DNA from: Saccoglossus kowalevskii
Lineage: Eukaryota; Hemichordata; Enteropneusta; Harrimaniidae
Reading direction: 5' to 3'
DNA: 31,547 nt
Assembly (NCBI RefSeq): GCF_000003605.2
Contig: NW_003131859.1
Span: 341,680-373,226, forward strand
Under the pieces are notes generated by a model. That model was not told where the DNA came from. It did no database searches and was given only the letters and a program-made list of their open reading frames with translations. Positions 1-10,645 of the stretch are shown here, piece after piece. Position 1 is the first letter of the stretch. Every line of letters begins with the position of its first letter. The translations under genes and the position numbers were made by a program.

Positions 1-774
1 AAAATGCTGGTTCTCAATTGGACAGTTTCAGCCAGCAGCAATGTATTCAAAATGCTGGTTCTCTATTGGACAGTTTCAGCCAGCAAACGCTGTATTCAAA
101 GTGCTGGTTCCCCATTGGACAGTTTCAGCCAGCAAACATTGTATTCAAAATGCTGGTTCTCCATTGGACAATTTCAGCCAGCAACAATGTATTCAATATG
201 CTGGGTTCTCAATTGGACAGTTTCAGCCAGCAAACAATGTATTCAATATGCTGGGTTCTCAATTGGACAGTTTCAGCCAGCAAACAATGTATTCAAAATG
301 CTATTTCCCCATTGGACAGTTTCAGCCAGCAAACATTGTATTCAAAATGCTGGTTCTCCATTGGACAGTTTCAGCCAGCAAACGCTGTATTCAAAATGCT
401 GGTTCTCCATTGAACAGTTTCAGCCAGCAAACGCTGTATTCAAAATGCTGGTTCCTCCATTGGACAGTTTCAGCCAGCCAGCAAACAATGTATTCAATAT
501 GCTGGGTTCTCAATTGGACAGTTTCAGCCAGCAAACAATGTATTCAATATGCTGGGTTCTCAATTGGACAGTTTCAGCCAGCAAACGCTGTATTCAAAGT
601 GCTGGTTCCTCCATTGGAAAGTTTCAGCCAGCAAACAATGTATTCAAAATGCTGGTTCCCCATTGGACAGTTTCAGCCAGCAAACAATGTATTCAAAATG
701 CTGCTTCCCCATTGAACAGTTTCAGCCAGCAAACAATGTATTCAAAAAGCTAGTTTTCCATTGGACAGTTTCAG
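1..774. repeat. Minisatellite, 48-bp unit, about 16 copies
   Basis: A tandem array of a unit about 48-50 bp long, seen through repeated ATTGGACAGTTTCAGCCAGC and TGTATTCAAAATGCTGG blocks. It runs off the left edge of the window. The unit contains CCAGCA and TGCTGG as a short inverted repeat. Because 48 is a multiple of three, the array stays open in several frames and produces long spurious reading frames. It lies in the intron upstream of the block A propeller exon. Confidence 0.95.
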
Positions 775-1325
775 CAAAAAAACAGAAGAAGACATTTTTT
801 TTTAACAAATATCAATGTGAAGTGTATTGCCCTTTCACATTTTCTCAATATCTTACCTTTACTTTAGCAAATTTGGTGCAATAAAGGGAAAGATTTGTTG
901 TTTACTGATTCTGAACAATCTCTTGTTTACTTCTGTCAACATGATTGATCTGGTAGTCTATTTAGCATTTCTTGTGTACCAATCAGAAAACTAAACGAAT
1001 GCGTTAAGAAAGTATTTTCAGTGTAATATTTTATTTCAAGTGTTTCATATACACATACATGAAGAAAATTTTTGCAAAATTAGTGTGCTGTAAAGTAGTA
1101 AATATTTCATTTATGACCCCCACATGAAGAGATATATTCACAGCTGACAACTTTGAAATGAAGTTGTATATCTGGTATAAAACTGTGTGATTGCTAGCTG
1201 TCTTATCAATCTAACTTATATGCATGTACAATTTAACATAACTGGATTGTGACTGCGTGGACAGTCATGAAGTGATATACACTCAACATTGACACGACTG
1301 TTCTTCTGTTTTTTTCTCATTCTAG
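775..1325 (+). other. Intron remainder, no recognisable feature
   Basis: AT-rich intronic sequence between the minisatellite and the first recovered exon. I looked for a YWTD exon equivalent to 16797-16939 and found none. It ends in a normal acceptor (TTTTTTCTCATTCTAG). Confidence 0.6.
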
Positions 1326-1595
1326 GCAAGAAATTATTCTGGTGTGATTGGGAATATGAGCAAATTGAAGTGTATGATATGAATTTAGGAGAGAGAAAAG
1401 TAATTATTTCTGTCACCTACCCGATGGATGTCGCTGTGTCCGCCACTCACATCTACTGGACAGATCAGTTTGCAAATGGGCTGTTTCAAATTGAACAAAG
1501 TGCAAATAATGTTTCAGAAGTGGTCCCATTTGGGCCACAGAATTATACAATGCCAACTGGGCTCTTTGTTCAAACACTAGTCTCCATACCTGACG
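1326..1595 (+). CDS. Exon: LDLR class B (YWTD) beta-propeller, last blades, block A
   Basis: A 90-codon exon with phase 1 at both ends (acceptor TCTAG, donor GTAAG). It encodes KLFWCD at exon residues 3-8 and IYWTD at 43-47, each preceded by the usual strand pattern (PMDVAVSATHIYWTD). These are two blades of a six-bladed YWTD propeller of the LDL-receptor/LRP type, which binds protein ligands outside the cell. The earlier blades must lie upstream of the window. Exon 17058-17324 is its paralogue, with the same KLFWCD start and the same ending (GLFVQTL versus GLYVQTL, then PDG). Possible N-glycosylation sites are NVS and NYT. The exon is followed by the LDLR-type EGF module, as in LDL-receptor family proteins. 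Confidence 0.9.
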
Positions 1596-1796
1596 GTAAG
1601 TAGCTAATGCAGTCTTATTAATATTCAATAAAATTGAAGAGACTGATAAAACTGTTCTATCTATCAGCGTAATACTTAGCAGTACATATGAATTTTGTCG
1701 TAGAAACCATATTCCATAAGGCTATGGCATGATAAAGCCAAAATAGGATTTGTAGTTTGGCTTTAAATACAAATTATGCAATTGATATGCATTTGT

Positions 1797-1925
1797 TAGC
1801 TCTGCTGTCGTCGCAAATGACAGAACAGAGCTGTTCATATCACTGATTGGTCGTCGTCACCGTCATCAACTTTACATTTTCAACTTCTTTTTGAAAAATT
1901 ATAGCTTTATTGGTATCACTATAAA
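1797..1925. repeat. Dispersed repeat, TTAGCTC(T/C)GCTGTCG family, copy 1
   Basis: Shares TAGCTCxGCTGTCG, an AGAGCTG/GGAGCTT block, CATAT, TGATTG, GTCGTC and a CAACTT/CGACTTCTT stretch in the same order with 27391-27485. Probably a fragment of an interspersed repeat; class not determined. Confidence 0.5.
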
Positions 1926-2239
1926 TGTACCTTGAATGGTTCTCACTCAGATTTGTTCATTTGATGGGATATTCTCATTATATGCATCTCAAACAGCATA
2001 GCTATATCAGCAGACTGGCTGCTAGTTCTTATTTATTCATTTTGCTATTTTTTTTTTTGATTTTCACAACATTATGACAAAAACCCTGAACAAAAGGTGT
2101 GAAAACCTTTTAAACTGACCTGCTGCTACATATGTACTGACTTAAAGAAAATCTGTTGTTTTGGCCTAATCGTCACATCTTTGTGTTCTCAAAACTTTGG
2201 ATAAACAGTTTACTGGCCTCTAAAACATCTTCTTTTCTA

Positions 2240-2426
2240 TACTGTAAAATATTTTATTTTAGCTGGAATTAATTTTCGCTGGAAAGACTTGTTGGGTGTT
2301 TTGTATGGAAGTTATTTTCATTGATTTTTGACAAGTTGTATGTAAAATATAGGAAAAAAAGTGTATTTTATTTTCACTGAAACAGCGGAAAATTTATTTC
2401 AAGTGAAAATAAAGTATTTTACAGTA
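2240..2426. mobile_element. MITE-like hairpin element, copy 1
   Basis: A 187-bp element with near-perfect terminal inverted repeats: it starts TACTGTAAAATATTTTATTT and ends AAATAAAGTATTTTACAGTA. Internal sequence is shared with copies at 8654-8777 and 10829-11022 (for example GGAATTAATTTTCGCTGG and TTTATTTTCACTGAA). There is no coding capacity, so it would be non-autonomous. TA at both outer ends may be a target duplication. Confidence 0.8.
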
Positions 2427-2483
2427 TATCAGACAAATTGACAATATGATTCAATAATTGAGTTATCATGTATATTTGACTAG

Positions 2484-2588
2484 GCACTAATGGATGTGCT
2501 GTGGATAATGGTGGGTGTGATCATTTCTGTTTTCCTGTACCAGGACCAAATATCACTTGTGAAAACCCAGATGGTGGGATAGGAGATG
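2484..2588 (+). CDS. Exon: LDLR-type EGF module following the propeller, block A (four-cysteine form)
   Basis: A 35-codon exon, phase 1-1, acceptor GACTAG and donor GTGAGT. It encodes TNGCAVDNGGCDHFCFP followed by NITCENPDGGIGDG. The C-x6-C-x3-C spacing and the NGGC-x2-FC motif are typical of the EGF module that packs under a YWTD propeller. Only four of the usual six cysteines are present: where LRP proteins have CxCPDG, this has CENPDG, and the final Cys is missing. The paralogue at 18075-18179 has exactly the same length and the same loss (CEDPDG). In EGF folds Cys5 pairs with Cys6, so one whole disulfide is absent. Confidence 0.88.
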
Positions 2589-3597
2589 GTGAGTGTTTGT
2601 TTCATTAATCAAGACTTTGATTACCAAGTTAATATTTGTGCAACACATTTTGCATACTGTTCACATTCAAAACGTCGCATGGAATGCTAAAATATATTTG
2701 GGTTTTTTTCACGCCTATTAATGTGCTTTACACATTTGATGATGGTCAATTTTGATAAAGTAAGGATATCTTAAGACAATATTCCCCTCTCATTATTGGC
2801 ATTTCGGCATAGAGCTATGAACAAAAAAAATTACCCCGGTAATTCAAAACCAAATTGTTTGATTTACACAATACACAAGATCTCGCAGTGAATGAAAAGT
2901 CACGTATTTTGCACCAAATGAACAATATTCCCCATCGCAGATCATATTAAATCCTGCCAGCCTCTTTTACATTGACAAGTTAAAAATTATGTTGTTTTTT
3001 TTAATATTTTGTGTGTGAATGAAATGGTGACAGAAACTTTGGTGGTGTTCTATTGAAAGAAGTTCCTATAATTTTAGACTGTTTTTGAACTCAACACAGT
3101 AATAACAATATCTTTATCTTCAAAATAATAAAATATAAAAAGTAAAATAAGAGACAATAAAGACAGCAAATCTTTTAGACTATGTTTTATACGAAATGAG
3201 GTTTTTAAAAATTTAACCACTTGTTTTGAATAATGGCTATTTTCTCAAACCCACCATCTTTTAACCTTTTCATCACCAGACTTGCTCACCCCAAATTTTT
3301 CTGCCCTTTTTTCTTATATTCTTCATTAGTTCTGGAAAATAGCCCTAACTTTGGAGCCAACAGACAAAATTTGTGTCAATTCTCAGGTTTTTAGGCAAAA
3401 AATTTGGCTATTTTTGTCCCAATCTTCTGAAGAAAAGTGCAACTGGAAAACTGGTCCAGGACTATTTTGTGAATTTGTGATGAAAAAAAGGAACTGGTGG
3501 TTAAAAGGCTAAGACAGCCAAACATACCAAATACCATACACTGTATTTGGTTTTGAAAAGTTAAAATGTAGAAAGTGTTTATTTTTATTTTTTCAAG
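2589..3597 (+). other. Intron with a TTAA-bounded repeat
   Basis: A 1,009-bp intron. The segment TCTCGCAGTGAATGAAAA near 2881 resembles a piece of 12930-12950, and a dispersed element lies at 3261-3512. Otherwise featureless AT-rich sequence. Confidence 0.55.
3261..3512. mobile_element. Dispersed MITE-like element with CACCAG inverted ends, copy 1
   Basis: Starts TTAACCTTTTCATCACCAG and ends CTGGTGGTTAAAAGGCTAA. These ends are inverted repeats with about three mismatches over 19 bp. The interior is shared in order with 28068-28282 (TTTTCTGC, GGAGCNAACAGAC, AATTTGGCTATTTTT, GACTATTTTGTGAATTTGTG) and, less well, with 25030-25205. Non-coding. Confidence 0.7.
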
Positions 3598-3936
3598 ATT
3601 GTGGTGAATGGATAGACATATCTATGTATAATACAGATCTGGTTTATTATCTGGATACTGACATCCTAAATGGTGAGGATGAATGTACCTGGATCATTCA
3701 GGGTACTGCTGGGTTACTCGTGGATGTAACTTTCATCAACGTACCTTCAGACTGCACATATAGTATCACCATAGGAAGCGGTTCAGACGTATTGATGAAC
3801 ACCATTGTGACTTTCACCGAAGCATTGTTTTATTCAGGTGTTTCATTCACATCGGATGTAAGCTCTCTGTGGATGCAGAGGAATAATATGAGTTCTGGAT
3901 GTAGTGGCGATGTTGAGGTGTTCGTTGGAAACACAG
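3598..3936 (+). CDS. Exon: divergent CUB domain (CUBa), block A
   Basis: A 113-codon exon, phase 1-1 (acceptor TTTTCAAG, donor GTAGG). It begins CGEW and has CTWII about 38 residues on, which are the Cys1 and Cys2-x-W landmarks of a CUB fold, an extracellular beta-sandwich used in protein-protein contacts. It lacks the SPNYP loop. An extra pair of cysteines sits at DCTYSITIGSG and SSGCSGDVEV. The paralogue at 18394-18729 has the same two positions (SCAYNISAGNG and EDCAVDDIAV), so the unusual pair is old. Assignment as CUB rests on the Cys/Trp pattern, exon size and position between clear modules. Confidence 0.75.
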
Positions 3937-4363
3937 GTAGGACTGTCATGGTAGTTTTGAGCCAGCTCATGATTTTTGCAAAAGTTTGTCATAAATTACA
4001 GGTTCATTGCTTAAAGGGTGGCAGTCGTCGTGCCGTGTCCTGTTCGATGTGGGACTCATAACGACGTATACAATGCGTGTAAAATAAAATTTACATGAAA
4101 TTCGAACACGCGCTGCGCGAAACCACCGTGCTTTAATGTTGTTAATGTAAATATTTGAGGTGTTCACGATTGACATACAAACATTTAGGCAGTTAATCTT
4201 GATTTTGAGGTATTTATGCTTGATAGAAGAATGTTTGAGGTGTTTATAATAACATAATATTATTCTGTTTTATTTAAGTTTCTAATGCACTGTTCTAGCG
4301 ATGGGGCCTATATTTGCATCCTTGATATGTTTTTACAGATCTGAGTTGTATTTTTTTTGTTAG
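3937..4363 (+). other. Intron, no recognisable feature
   Basis: A 427-bp AT-rich intron. Three loosely similar stretches (TTTGAGGTGTTCACGATTGA and relatives, 4155-4250) form a short degenerate repeat. Confidence 0.5.
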
Positions 4364-4705
4364 TGTGTGGAAGACACATCACATCTACTGACTACGTAAC
4401 ATCAATCTGGTCTCCAAATTATCCATATGATTACGGACGCAACCGGGAATGCATCTGGACTGTCTCGTTTGAACCTGGAGAAGAAATTCATGTCCAGTTT
4501 TGGGATTTTGCAACAGGACAAAACATTGATGTTTTGACATACGGGAATGGATTACAGCCAGACACTTCAGTTATTAGATCTTCATCAGGGTTAGTGCGTC
4601 CTGAGAATTTTGTATCAGATAGCAATGAGCTATGGTTTACATTCACTACTGGATCGCAGCAGTCTTCCAGGGGATTCTACATTGAATTGAAAGTGTATGA
4701 CCAAG
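4364..4705 (+). CDS. Exon: CUB domain (CUBb), block A
   Basis: A 114-codon exon, phase 1-1 (acceptor TTGTTAG, donor GTAAC). It encodes CGRHITSTDYVTSIWSPNYP, then RECIWTV, and ends with ELWFTFTTGS and GFYIELKVYD. The SPNYP loop, the C-x-W motif and the closing F-Y-I-x-L strand are classical for CUB. Only Cys1 and Cys2 are present; the second canonical CUB disulfide is missing. The phase is kept with the next exon, and the paralogue is 21996-22349. Confidence 0.92.
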
Positions 4706-4898
4706 GTAACTCAAATTATTTCTCAAATTATGTATACTAGATTTATTTAATATCAAATCAATTATGAGAATTCTTTTATGGAGTCTTGCGATTCTAGAAA
4801 ACAAACACAAGTAATAAATACTCTAAAACATCTGAATTTATTATATTTGTATAAATTGTTCATTGTTTTTCCTAATTGTATACCTTTTTATTTTACAG

Positions 4899-5060
4899 CC
4901 TGCAGTCCAACTGAGTTTGTGTGCACAAATGGTGCTTGTTTATCTCCAGCGATGGTTTGTGATGGGAATAATGACTGTAGTGATAGTGTGGATGAGTGGC
5001 TCTGTTTTGATGTCGTTCAGCCAACTATAAAGCCTAGTGTATCCAGCCCAATCACAACTA
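4899..5060 (+). CDS. Exon: LDL receptor class A repeat plus Ser/Thr-Pro linker, block A
   Basis: A 54-codon exon, phase 1-1 (acceptor TTTTACAG, donor GTATGT). All six cysteines are in class A spacing: CSPTEFVC, GACLSPAMVC, then DGNNDCSDSVDEWLC. The acidic DGNNDCSDSVDE stretch is the calcium-binding and ligand-binding region. After the last Cys comes a linker rich in Pro, Ser and Thr (KPSVSSPITT) that may be O-glycosylated. The paralogue is 23289-23459, which also ends in a Ser/Thr/Pro linker. Confidence 0.95.
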
Positions 5061-7217
5061 GTATGTTGTCCTTGCATTTTTTATACATAAAGTACTGTAT
5101 TTGTGTTACAAGCCCAGTGTTTTCTCCAGCTTTGTATGAGGGGGATTGTCTGAACCTTACAATCAGCGGAATCTTGTCTATACAATGTACCAGATTCTGC
5201 CGTAAATTCACCCTTGGCCATCAAATGGCAGTTTGGTTTTTAAAATAAAATGAGTCCAAGAAATCATGTTTTTCAGCAGTTTTTTAAGGTATTTTTTTTT
5301 AAATATTTTGGCATCATTTTTTGGACATTTAAATCATTCTGGCTGGATGCCTAAAATAGTCTAATCTAAGTTTTACCGTAGTCATTGACGCCTATTCAAG
5401 AGTATGATTTTTATTGTGACTAGCGTGAATGGGTAAGCTTCGTTTCGACAATGAGCTGTTATCACTGTAAACAATGTTAAATTATTCTTCAAATGTTCAG
5501 TTTATCTTTTGAAAACAATTAATTTTTTGTTTAAAAAAAAAATCATGCCGTTTTCCTATCTAAATACAAGCCAAAAGATCGTACTACAATATCGGCAAAT
5601 CTCTTCCGTGTTGCGTCCAATAACATTAACATATTTAAATGAGCTATAATTTGAGCACATTGGCATCATCCACCATTTTGATTGGTCAATTAGCGATTTG
5701 ACCTATCAGGTCTAAGAACTCTGTCCCAGGTCAAAACATGGCGATATTCTCGTTTAATTAGCGACAGGAATCATTCGCTTAAGATAAAACTGAGTTGAAA
5801 TTTATTTGCATTTCATACCAATTCAACAAATTTATTTTTTGTACGTTAATATACTCACTACTAATAATCAACAAAATAATTAATTAAATCACGCAACAAG
5901 CGGGAAGGACAATTCATTGTTGCCTCGGCAAGTTGCTCACGCGTCGCCCTGCCACACACACTCCAGAAACTCAATGCAGGCTGTTCCAACTTACGTACGC
6001 ATACCTGAATAAGGTAATGTTTTTAAATATAAGAACGCACAATTTATTTTAAACGAAATGTGTGGGAGGATGATTGTTATTTGTATCAGCAAGCTAGTTG
6101 GCGCGTCACAGTCCAATACACGCACAGACCATCATTAAAAAAATTCAATGGGCAGTGAGGAAAGGGGCGATTTTCGCCCTTGTAGTATTTTTTTAAGGGC
6201 GCATAAAGTGTAGTAGGCGTGGAATCGTGCACCCTAGAGTAAACACTGCATGCCCATCTGCAACAAAAGTGCACATAAACTAAAATTGCATTAGTTTTAT
6301 ATTTAATCATAAAACATTTCTTTTAACCCAAGGAAACCTTTAATTTTACACTGTCATTTAATTTTACTATTTTGTTATTTTTAAATAAAACGTAGATGTA
6401 AATAACCTGTCAATGCATCCACTGTTCTCCTGATCTATGTAACTATTATATTTGAAAAAGTGTACGTGAGAGGAGAGAATTAAACATAATTGAAATTAGT
6501 TCTCCAGTTCTTTATTTTTCATTAATGTGTAGTAATCTTGCATAAAGCTATGGAAAATAGTGTAACCACTAACAGTTTGAATACTAAGTCAACATTTGAC
6601 ACCTTACAAAAAATAAACGTGCATATTATTAATTATGTTCATTTGGTTCAAAATTAACAAAAACATTATTGAAAATTGCATAAAATTTTGCAAAATGTTA
6701 GGCATTCACAAGGTTACATATTGAATGAAACTATTTTATTCCTAAGATTATTTTATTTTTTATTATTATACATATGACACCGTAACACCAGCGTGTTGTA
6801 ATTTTGCGGTATTTTACGGGTTATTTTCATCCTACCATATTAGTAAATGCGAATTCCAAATATGGAATTGATTACACACATAAATGTCCTCTAATAATAA
6901 AAACAAACATAGCTGCCACCAGGGTTTGGCCGGACTCCACACAAAGAAGTTAGCTGATTCTGTTCTAAATATTTTGGATTTTGGCATTCCCATGAAGGAA
7001 AAGATGTATAATAATAAGGTTATTATACCTCAAAGTATGCACTCAGACAGTACACCGTCGCATTGACCTCTGCTGCGCGTCAGTTGATACTCCAGCTGTT
7101 TTTAAATCATATTATAAAGCAGCATATTATAAATCTCTTTTAGTTCATTTACATGTAATAACAATTGATGACCAAATTTCAAAACGCTCATGGTGTCATT
7201 TAAATTTCTTCTTGCAG
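5061..7217 (+). other. Long intron, mostly featureless
   Basis: A 2,157-bp intron. I saw no further module exon by cysteine or motif pattern in the three + frames. A segment at about 5626-5745 matches, in inverted orientation, sequence around 9640-9745. The rest is AT-rich, with some CpG around 5900-6000. Confidence 0.5.
5626..5745. repeat. Dispersed repeat, inverted relative to 9670-9740
   Basis: Contains ATTAACATATTTAAATG, then CATCCACCATTTTGATTGGT, then TTTGACCTA and CAGGTCA. The complement of 9640-9745 shows the same blocks in the same order (ATTAACATATTTAAATG, CACCATCC, TTCTGATTGGTTAA, TTTGACCTAAA, CAGGTCA). Likely two copies of one interspersed repeat. Confidence 0.55.
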
Positions 7218-7556
7218 AACCACCTATATATATTTACCTGTCTGAAGATGGCATCGCCAATATTTCAACTCCCAACTATCCTGAAATTTACCCTGAGAAC
7301 GAAGACATCACATGGATAATTATTGGTCCAGCACATCAGCGTCTTTTAGTGACATTTATGCGTATTTTTAAAATAGAGACTAATTATGATTTTCTCTATA
7401 TTGGCGATGGTGATACCCCGAGTGATGATTTTATTATACTAATGGGCACCCTGAAACCTTTAGATTATCTAGCATCAGGTAATTCGGTGTGGATGCGATT
7501 CACTTCCGATGATATATATTCGTTGGATGGATTCCAAGCTATAATTTACTCTGTAG
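7218..7556 (+). CDS. Exon: CUB domain lacking its conserved cysteines (CUBc), block A
   Basis: A 113-codon exon, phase 1-1 (acceptor CTTGCAG, donor GTAAGT). The CUB landmarks are clear: ISTPNYPEIYP, ITWIIIGP, NYDFLYIGDGD, SVWMRFTSDD and GFQAIIYSVG. Both cysteines of the first CUB disulfide are gone (it starts EPPIYIY or KPPIYIY, and has DITW where C-x-W is expected), and there are no others, so the domain is cysteine-free. The paralogue 23648-24001 keeps them (STCGE and NCLW). The frame is open and the splice sites are good, so it looks functional rather than decayed. Acidic residues in YDFLYIGDGD and FTSDD fit a calcium-binding CUB. Confidence 0.9.
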
Positions 7557-7924
7557 GTAAGTTAGAAAACTAGTTATATTTCTTGTGATCATTATTACCG
7601 TAATTCGTTATAGATATGGAAATTATGTATACTGCTCTATGTATTTGGCTATAATTAAAACAAGTGATCGGATTTCTTCGACTTTAACATTATGCTTATA
7701 TTTTAAAGTGTTATTTACAAAACCCAGATAAAATATTTGACCACTGAACTTTTCAAATCAATTGTTTCTTTGCTACAAAATGTCAGTGGATGTCACAGGA
7801 CTCATTGTCTTTCTAAGTAATTTGTTTTTCCTACAAAATTTCAGTGAGAGTCACTTTGCTTAATTCACTGTCTTCCCAAACCAATTAGATATCAAACTAT
7901 GATGAATTCATTTTCTTATTTCAG
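7557..7924 (+). other. Intron, no recognisable feature
   Basis: A 368-bp AT-rich intron. Two similar stretches (TTTGCTACAAAATGTCAGTG near 7770 and TTCCTACAAAATTTCAGTG near 7828) suggest a local duplication of about 60 bp. Confidence 0.5.
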
Positions 7925-8038
7925 AATTGTGTCCTGCTAATTATAGCTGCGAGAATCAGGCAATGTGTGTTGTGACTGCGGATAACCCATCCTATTGTGT
8001 CTGTCCAGAAGGATGGGTGGGGTCCTTTTGTGAAAACG
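7925..8038 (+). CDS. Exon: EGF-like domain 1, block A
   Basis: A 38-codon exon, phase 1-1 (acceptor TTTCAG, donor GTAAAT). Six cysteines in EGF spacing: LCPANYSCENQAMC, then YCVCPEGWVGSFC. The CxCPEGWxGxxC ending is the standard second half of an EGF module. No calcium-binding signature (D-x-N/D-E) is seen. It is the first of three consecutive EGF exons that are unique to block A; in block B the equivalent position holds a CUB and an FZ domain. Confidence 0.92.
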
Positions 8039-8849
8039 GTAAATGCTATGATACTGCCTAACTATGCTATTATACTACCTAGCATTACAATGAACATTGT
8101 AATCTTTGTATTAATAGCTCAACCCCCTGAATTATATTAAAACCATGTTTTATTTTTCTTCATCATTTCAACCACCGTGTTTCTTCGTATTAATAAATTA
8201 TTAAATTACCAAGTAGTTACACATTTTAATCCTTGGTTTCTAACTTTTTGTGTTTGAAATTATCTTCTTTGTTATCATCTACATACAGGCAGTTAGTAAT
8301 CTTGCAACTGTTTAAAACATATTTAGAACATAATAATGTATGGACACTCACAACAATTATAAAATCATAATGGAATCACTAAAAGATCCCACAATAGAAT
8401 ATGTATACACGCACTAGGTAAAAGACACAGGGAATGAGTTGAACAGTTTGTTAATTTTCAGACAGTATATAGATTCCTCATTGGCGTACCCAAGTTGATT
8501 TGCATTGCCTTGACAACACATACGCCAGAAATGGATGGATGTTTTGTCATTTATTTTGTCATTTGATATGTATCTCATATTATGGTATGCTAGTTACAGA
8601 AAACATTTCATCCCAGAAATATCCAAAATGTTTTGTTGCAGTTAATAATTGCTTACTGTGAAATACTTTATTTCCACTTGCAAGAGATGGGTCAGTGAAA
8701 ATAAAATCCAGTGAATATACTTTTATTTCACTTTCAAATCAGTGAAAAATAAATTCCATACAAAATATTTTACAGTATTCAGAGCAAAAACTATATATTT
8801 GTGGATGTCAACAAATTATTTAATCTTGTTTCAATCTTTTTGTTGACAG
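8039..8849 (+). other. Intron with one MITE-like element
   Basis: An 811-bp AT-rich intron whose only recognisable content is the hairpin element at 8654-8777. Confidence 0.6.
8654..8777. mobile_element. MITE-like hairpin element, copy 2 (reverse orientation, shortened)
   Basis: Starts TACTGTGAAATACTTTATTT and ends CAAAATATTTTACAGTA. Its interior (CAGTGAAAATAAAATCCAGTG and AAATTCCATACAAA) matches the complement of the copy at 10829-11022, with about 70 bp missing. So it is the same family inserted in the opposite orientation. Confidence 0.75.
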
Positions 8850-8963
8850 AATTTGACCCATGTGAAGTGCACCAGTGTGCCAATGGTGGGACATGTGTTT
8901 CTGAAGGTTCTACCTACAACTGTCTGTGCCGACCAGGAACACTAGGAACTCTCTGTTCCATAA
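8850..8963 (+). CDS. Exon: EGF-like domain 2, block A
   Basis: A 38-codon exon, phase 1-1 (acceptor TTGACAG, donor GTAAGA). It encodes FDPCEVHQCANGGTCVSEG, then YNCLCRPGTLGTLC: six cysteines and the CANGGTC loop typical of Notch-like or protease-associated EGF modules. There is no calcium-binding D-x-D/N-E motif. Its last base (A) joins the next exon to make an Ile codon, keeping the frame. Confidence 0.94.
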
Positions 8964-10525
8964 GTAAGACACTGTCATATTTCATAATCTACTGTGACAT
9001 TAAGAGATATAACTTACCTAGCATGTTAATACAACAATATTGTATGGTGATTGTATCAATGAACAGATTTGTAGCTGTGGTTTATGTGATATTGTACTTG
9101 CTGAGTGCACACTTCAGGGTATTTTTGTGATATCCTTATTATTGATCATAGTTGCCAGTTTACAGAAATATATCAGCCAAGATATATGATTTATTAGATT
9201 TTTTTTTTAATATTTATGTCTACTGGAATAAAAAAGTTACTTGTCACGCTAATTTAGGTGTCAGAGTGAAAGGCCTCCCGAACTGTTGAAGTTTACAGTC
9301 AAATAAAAAAAATTGTTGGTATTTCAAAATAGTAAAAAATACTTTTTTTTATGTAATATTCATTGTTTTGAATTTGTTGGTAACGAAAAGAATAGTCTAG
9401 AAAAAGTTTCAAATAAAAAACAAACATGAATGCATTGCATAGTAGCAAATGATCACGGCTGTGTATGCTGTGTTTCACAAATGAGTAACTTACTCACTTT
9501 GGGGTATTGCAAATAAGATCATTACTCAGTAGTCATTATAATAACGTATAAAAAAAATCAATTTGTTATGAATGCAAGTAAAATTCAACTTAGTTTCATC
9601 ATAAGCGATTGTTTTTGGTCACGCAATCATCCTCCATACTTTTTTCATGACCTGAAACTTTGATTTTTAACCCTTTAGGTCAAACAAATTATTAACCAAT
9701 CAGAATGCTGGATGGTGTGCATTTAAATATGTTAATAAGGGTTTGACAACCTTACTGAAATGGTCAACCAATTTTGTACATGTAGTACAGTCTTTTGGCA
9801 TTAATTTTTTTGGGAAAACAAAATATTTTTTTACAATCAGGAAACTAGGCATTATTAATGGCCCAGAATTTATTGATGTTCCTTGTTTATTCAATGATTT
9901 AATTCTATTCTTTTCTTCATATCTGGACATTTTGCTCTGTTACATCGGCTGAAATTTTGTTCACAGATATGAATCATTATGTTTTAAACATTCTTATTTA
10001 ATTTACTTTCCATTAAGATAATATTTTTCTATTATATTCAATTTGAATTATTATCCCACAATGCATTTCACTTGATTAGTGAACTTGAAACATTTTTCTC
10101 CCATAATGCATTGCACATATGCCCACTAGGCACAAAACAGAATTTGACTCAAACTTCTTCAAAGTATTGGTCACCAGCTTAGAAACTTTTGATCCAAAAT
10201 TGTAAACAATATCAAATTGCGTCTGTTTTAATAATTTCTGTTTGAATTTAAACTTCAGGAACTGAATAATGTTCTCCAACTTTCGATCAAGTAAAATATT
10301 ATATTGTTAAACTTGATTTACATTATGCAAAAACAATATGACATTTATTTGTTGCAAAGCTTTTGAAGCAGGGGCTCGCCATTTGTATATCAAATAAATA
10401 GAAGCTGCATAATGATATTGCGATTGAGAATAAATAGTATTTTTAACTACAAACTATCACAAGTGAAGGGTGTAGCTAGCTAATATTACCAGGGTATGCT
10501 TACTAAAAGTTTTTCTTGTTGTCAG
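8964..10525 (+). other. Long intron, mostly featureless
   Basis: A 1,562-bp AT-rich intron. The only recognisable content is the inverted partner (about 9640-9745) of the repeat at 5626-5745. Confidence 0.5.
9640..9745. repeat. Dispersed repeat, inverted partner of 5626-5745
   Basis: Contains TGACCTGAAA, TAGGTCAAAC, TTAACCAATCAGAATG, GGATGGTG and CATTTAAATATGTTAAT, which read on the complement in the same order as 5626-5745. Class not determined. Confidence 0.55.
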
Positions 10526-10645
10526 TTCGAGACGATTGTACGTCCAATCCATGTGTTGGTGAATCTGAATGTATTAGTATTATTAATGGTTTCCTATGTC
10601 AGTGTGGACCTGCTTATACCGGGAAACGCTGTCAAATCTACATTG
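10526..10645 (+). CDS. Exon: EGF-like domain 3, block A
   Basis: A 40-codon exon, phase 1-1 (acceptor TTGTCAG, donor GTAGGT). It encodes RDDCTSNPCVGESEC, then FLCQCGPAYTGKRC: six cysteines with the C-x-C-G-x4-G-x2-C close of an EGF module. It is the last module before the SEA domain. Confidence 0.92.

Larger units (their letters stand above)
1596..2483 (+). other. Intron containing two dispersed repeats
   Basis: An 888-bp intron. It holds a segment starting TTAGCTCTGCTGTCG at about 1797 that resembles 27391-27480, and a hairpin element at 2240-2426 (listed separately). Nothing else is recognisable. Confidence 0.6.

Noticed and set aside
4-884. Long + strand reading frames of up to 249 residues at the left edge
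   Set aside because: They are translations of the 48-bp minisatellite, open in several frames at once because the unit is a multiple of three. There is no domain, and the last frame simply runs out of the array.
4778-4898. Start of the LDLa frame at an upstream Met
   Set aside because: The residues before the acceptor are intron translation; the module begins right after TTTTACAG, in phase with the previous exon.
6086-6310. Minus-strand 74-residue frame
   Set aside because: No family resemblance, no splice or promoter context, AT-rich intron.
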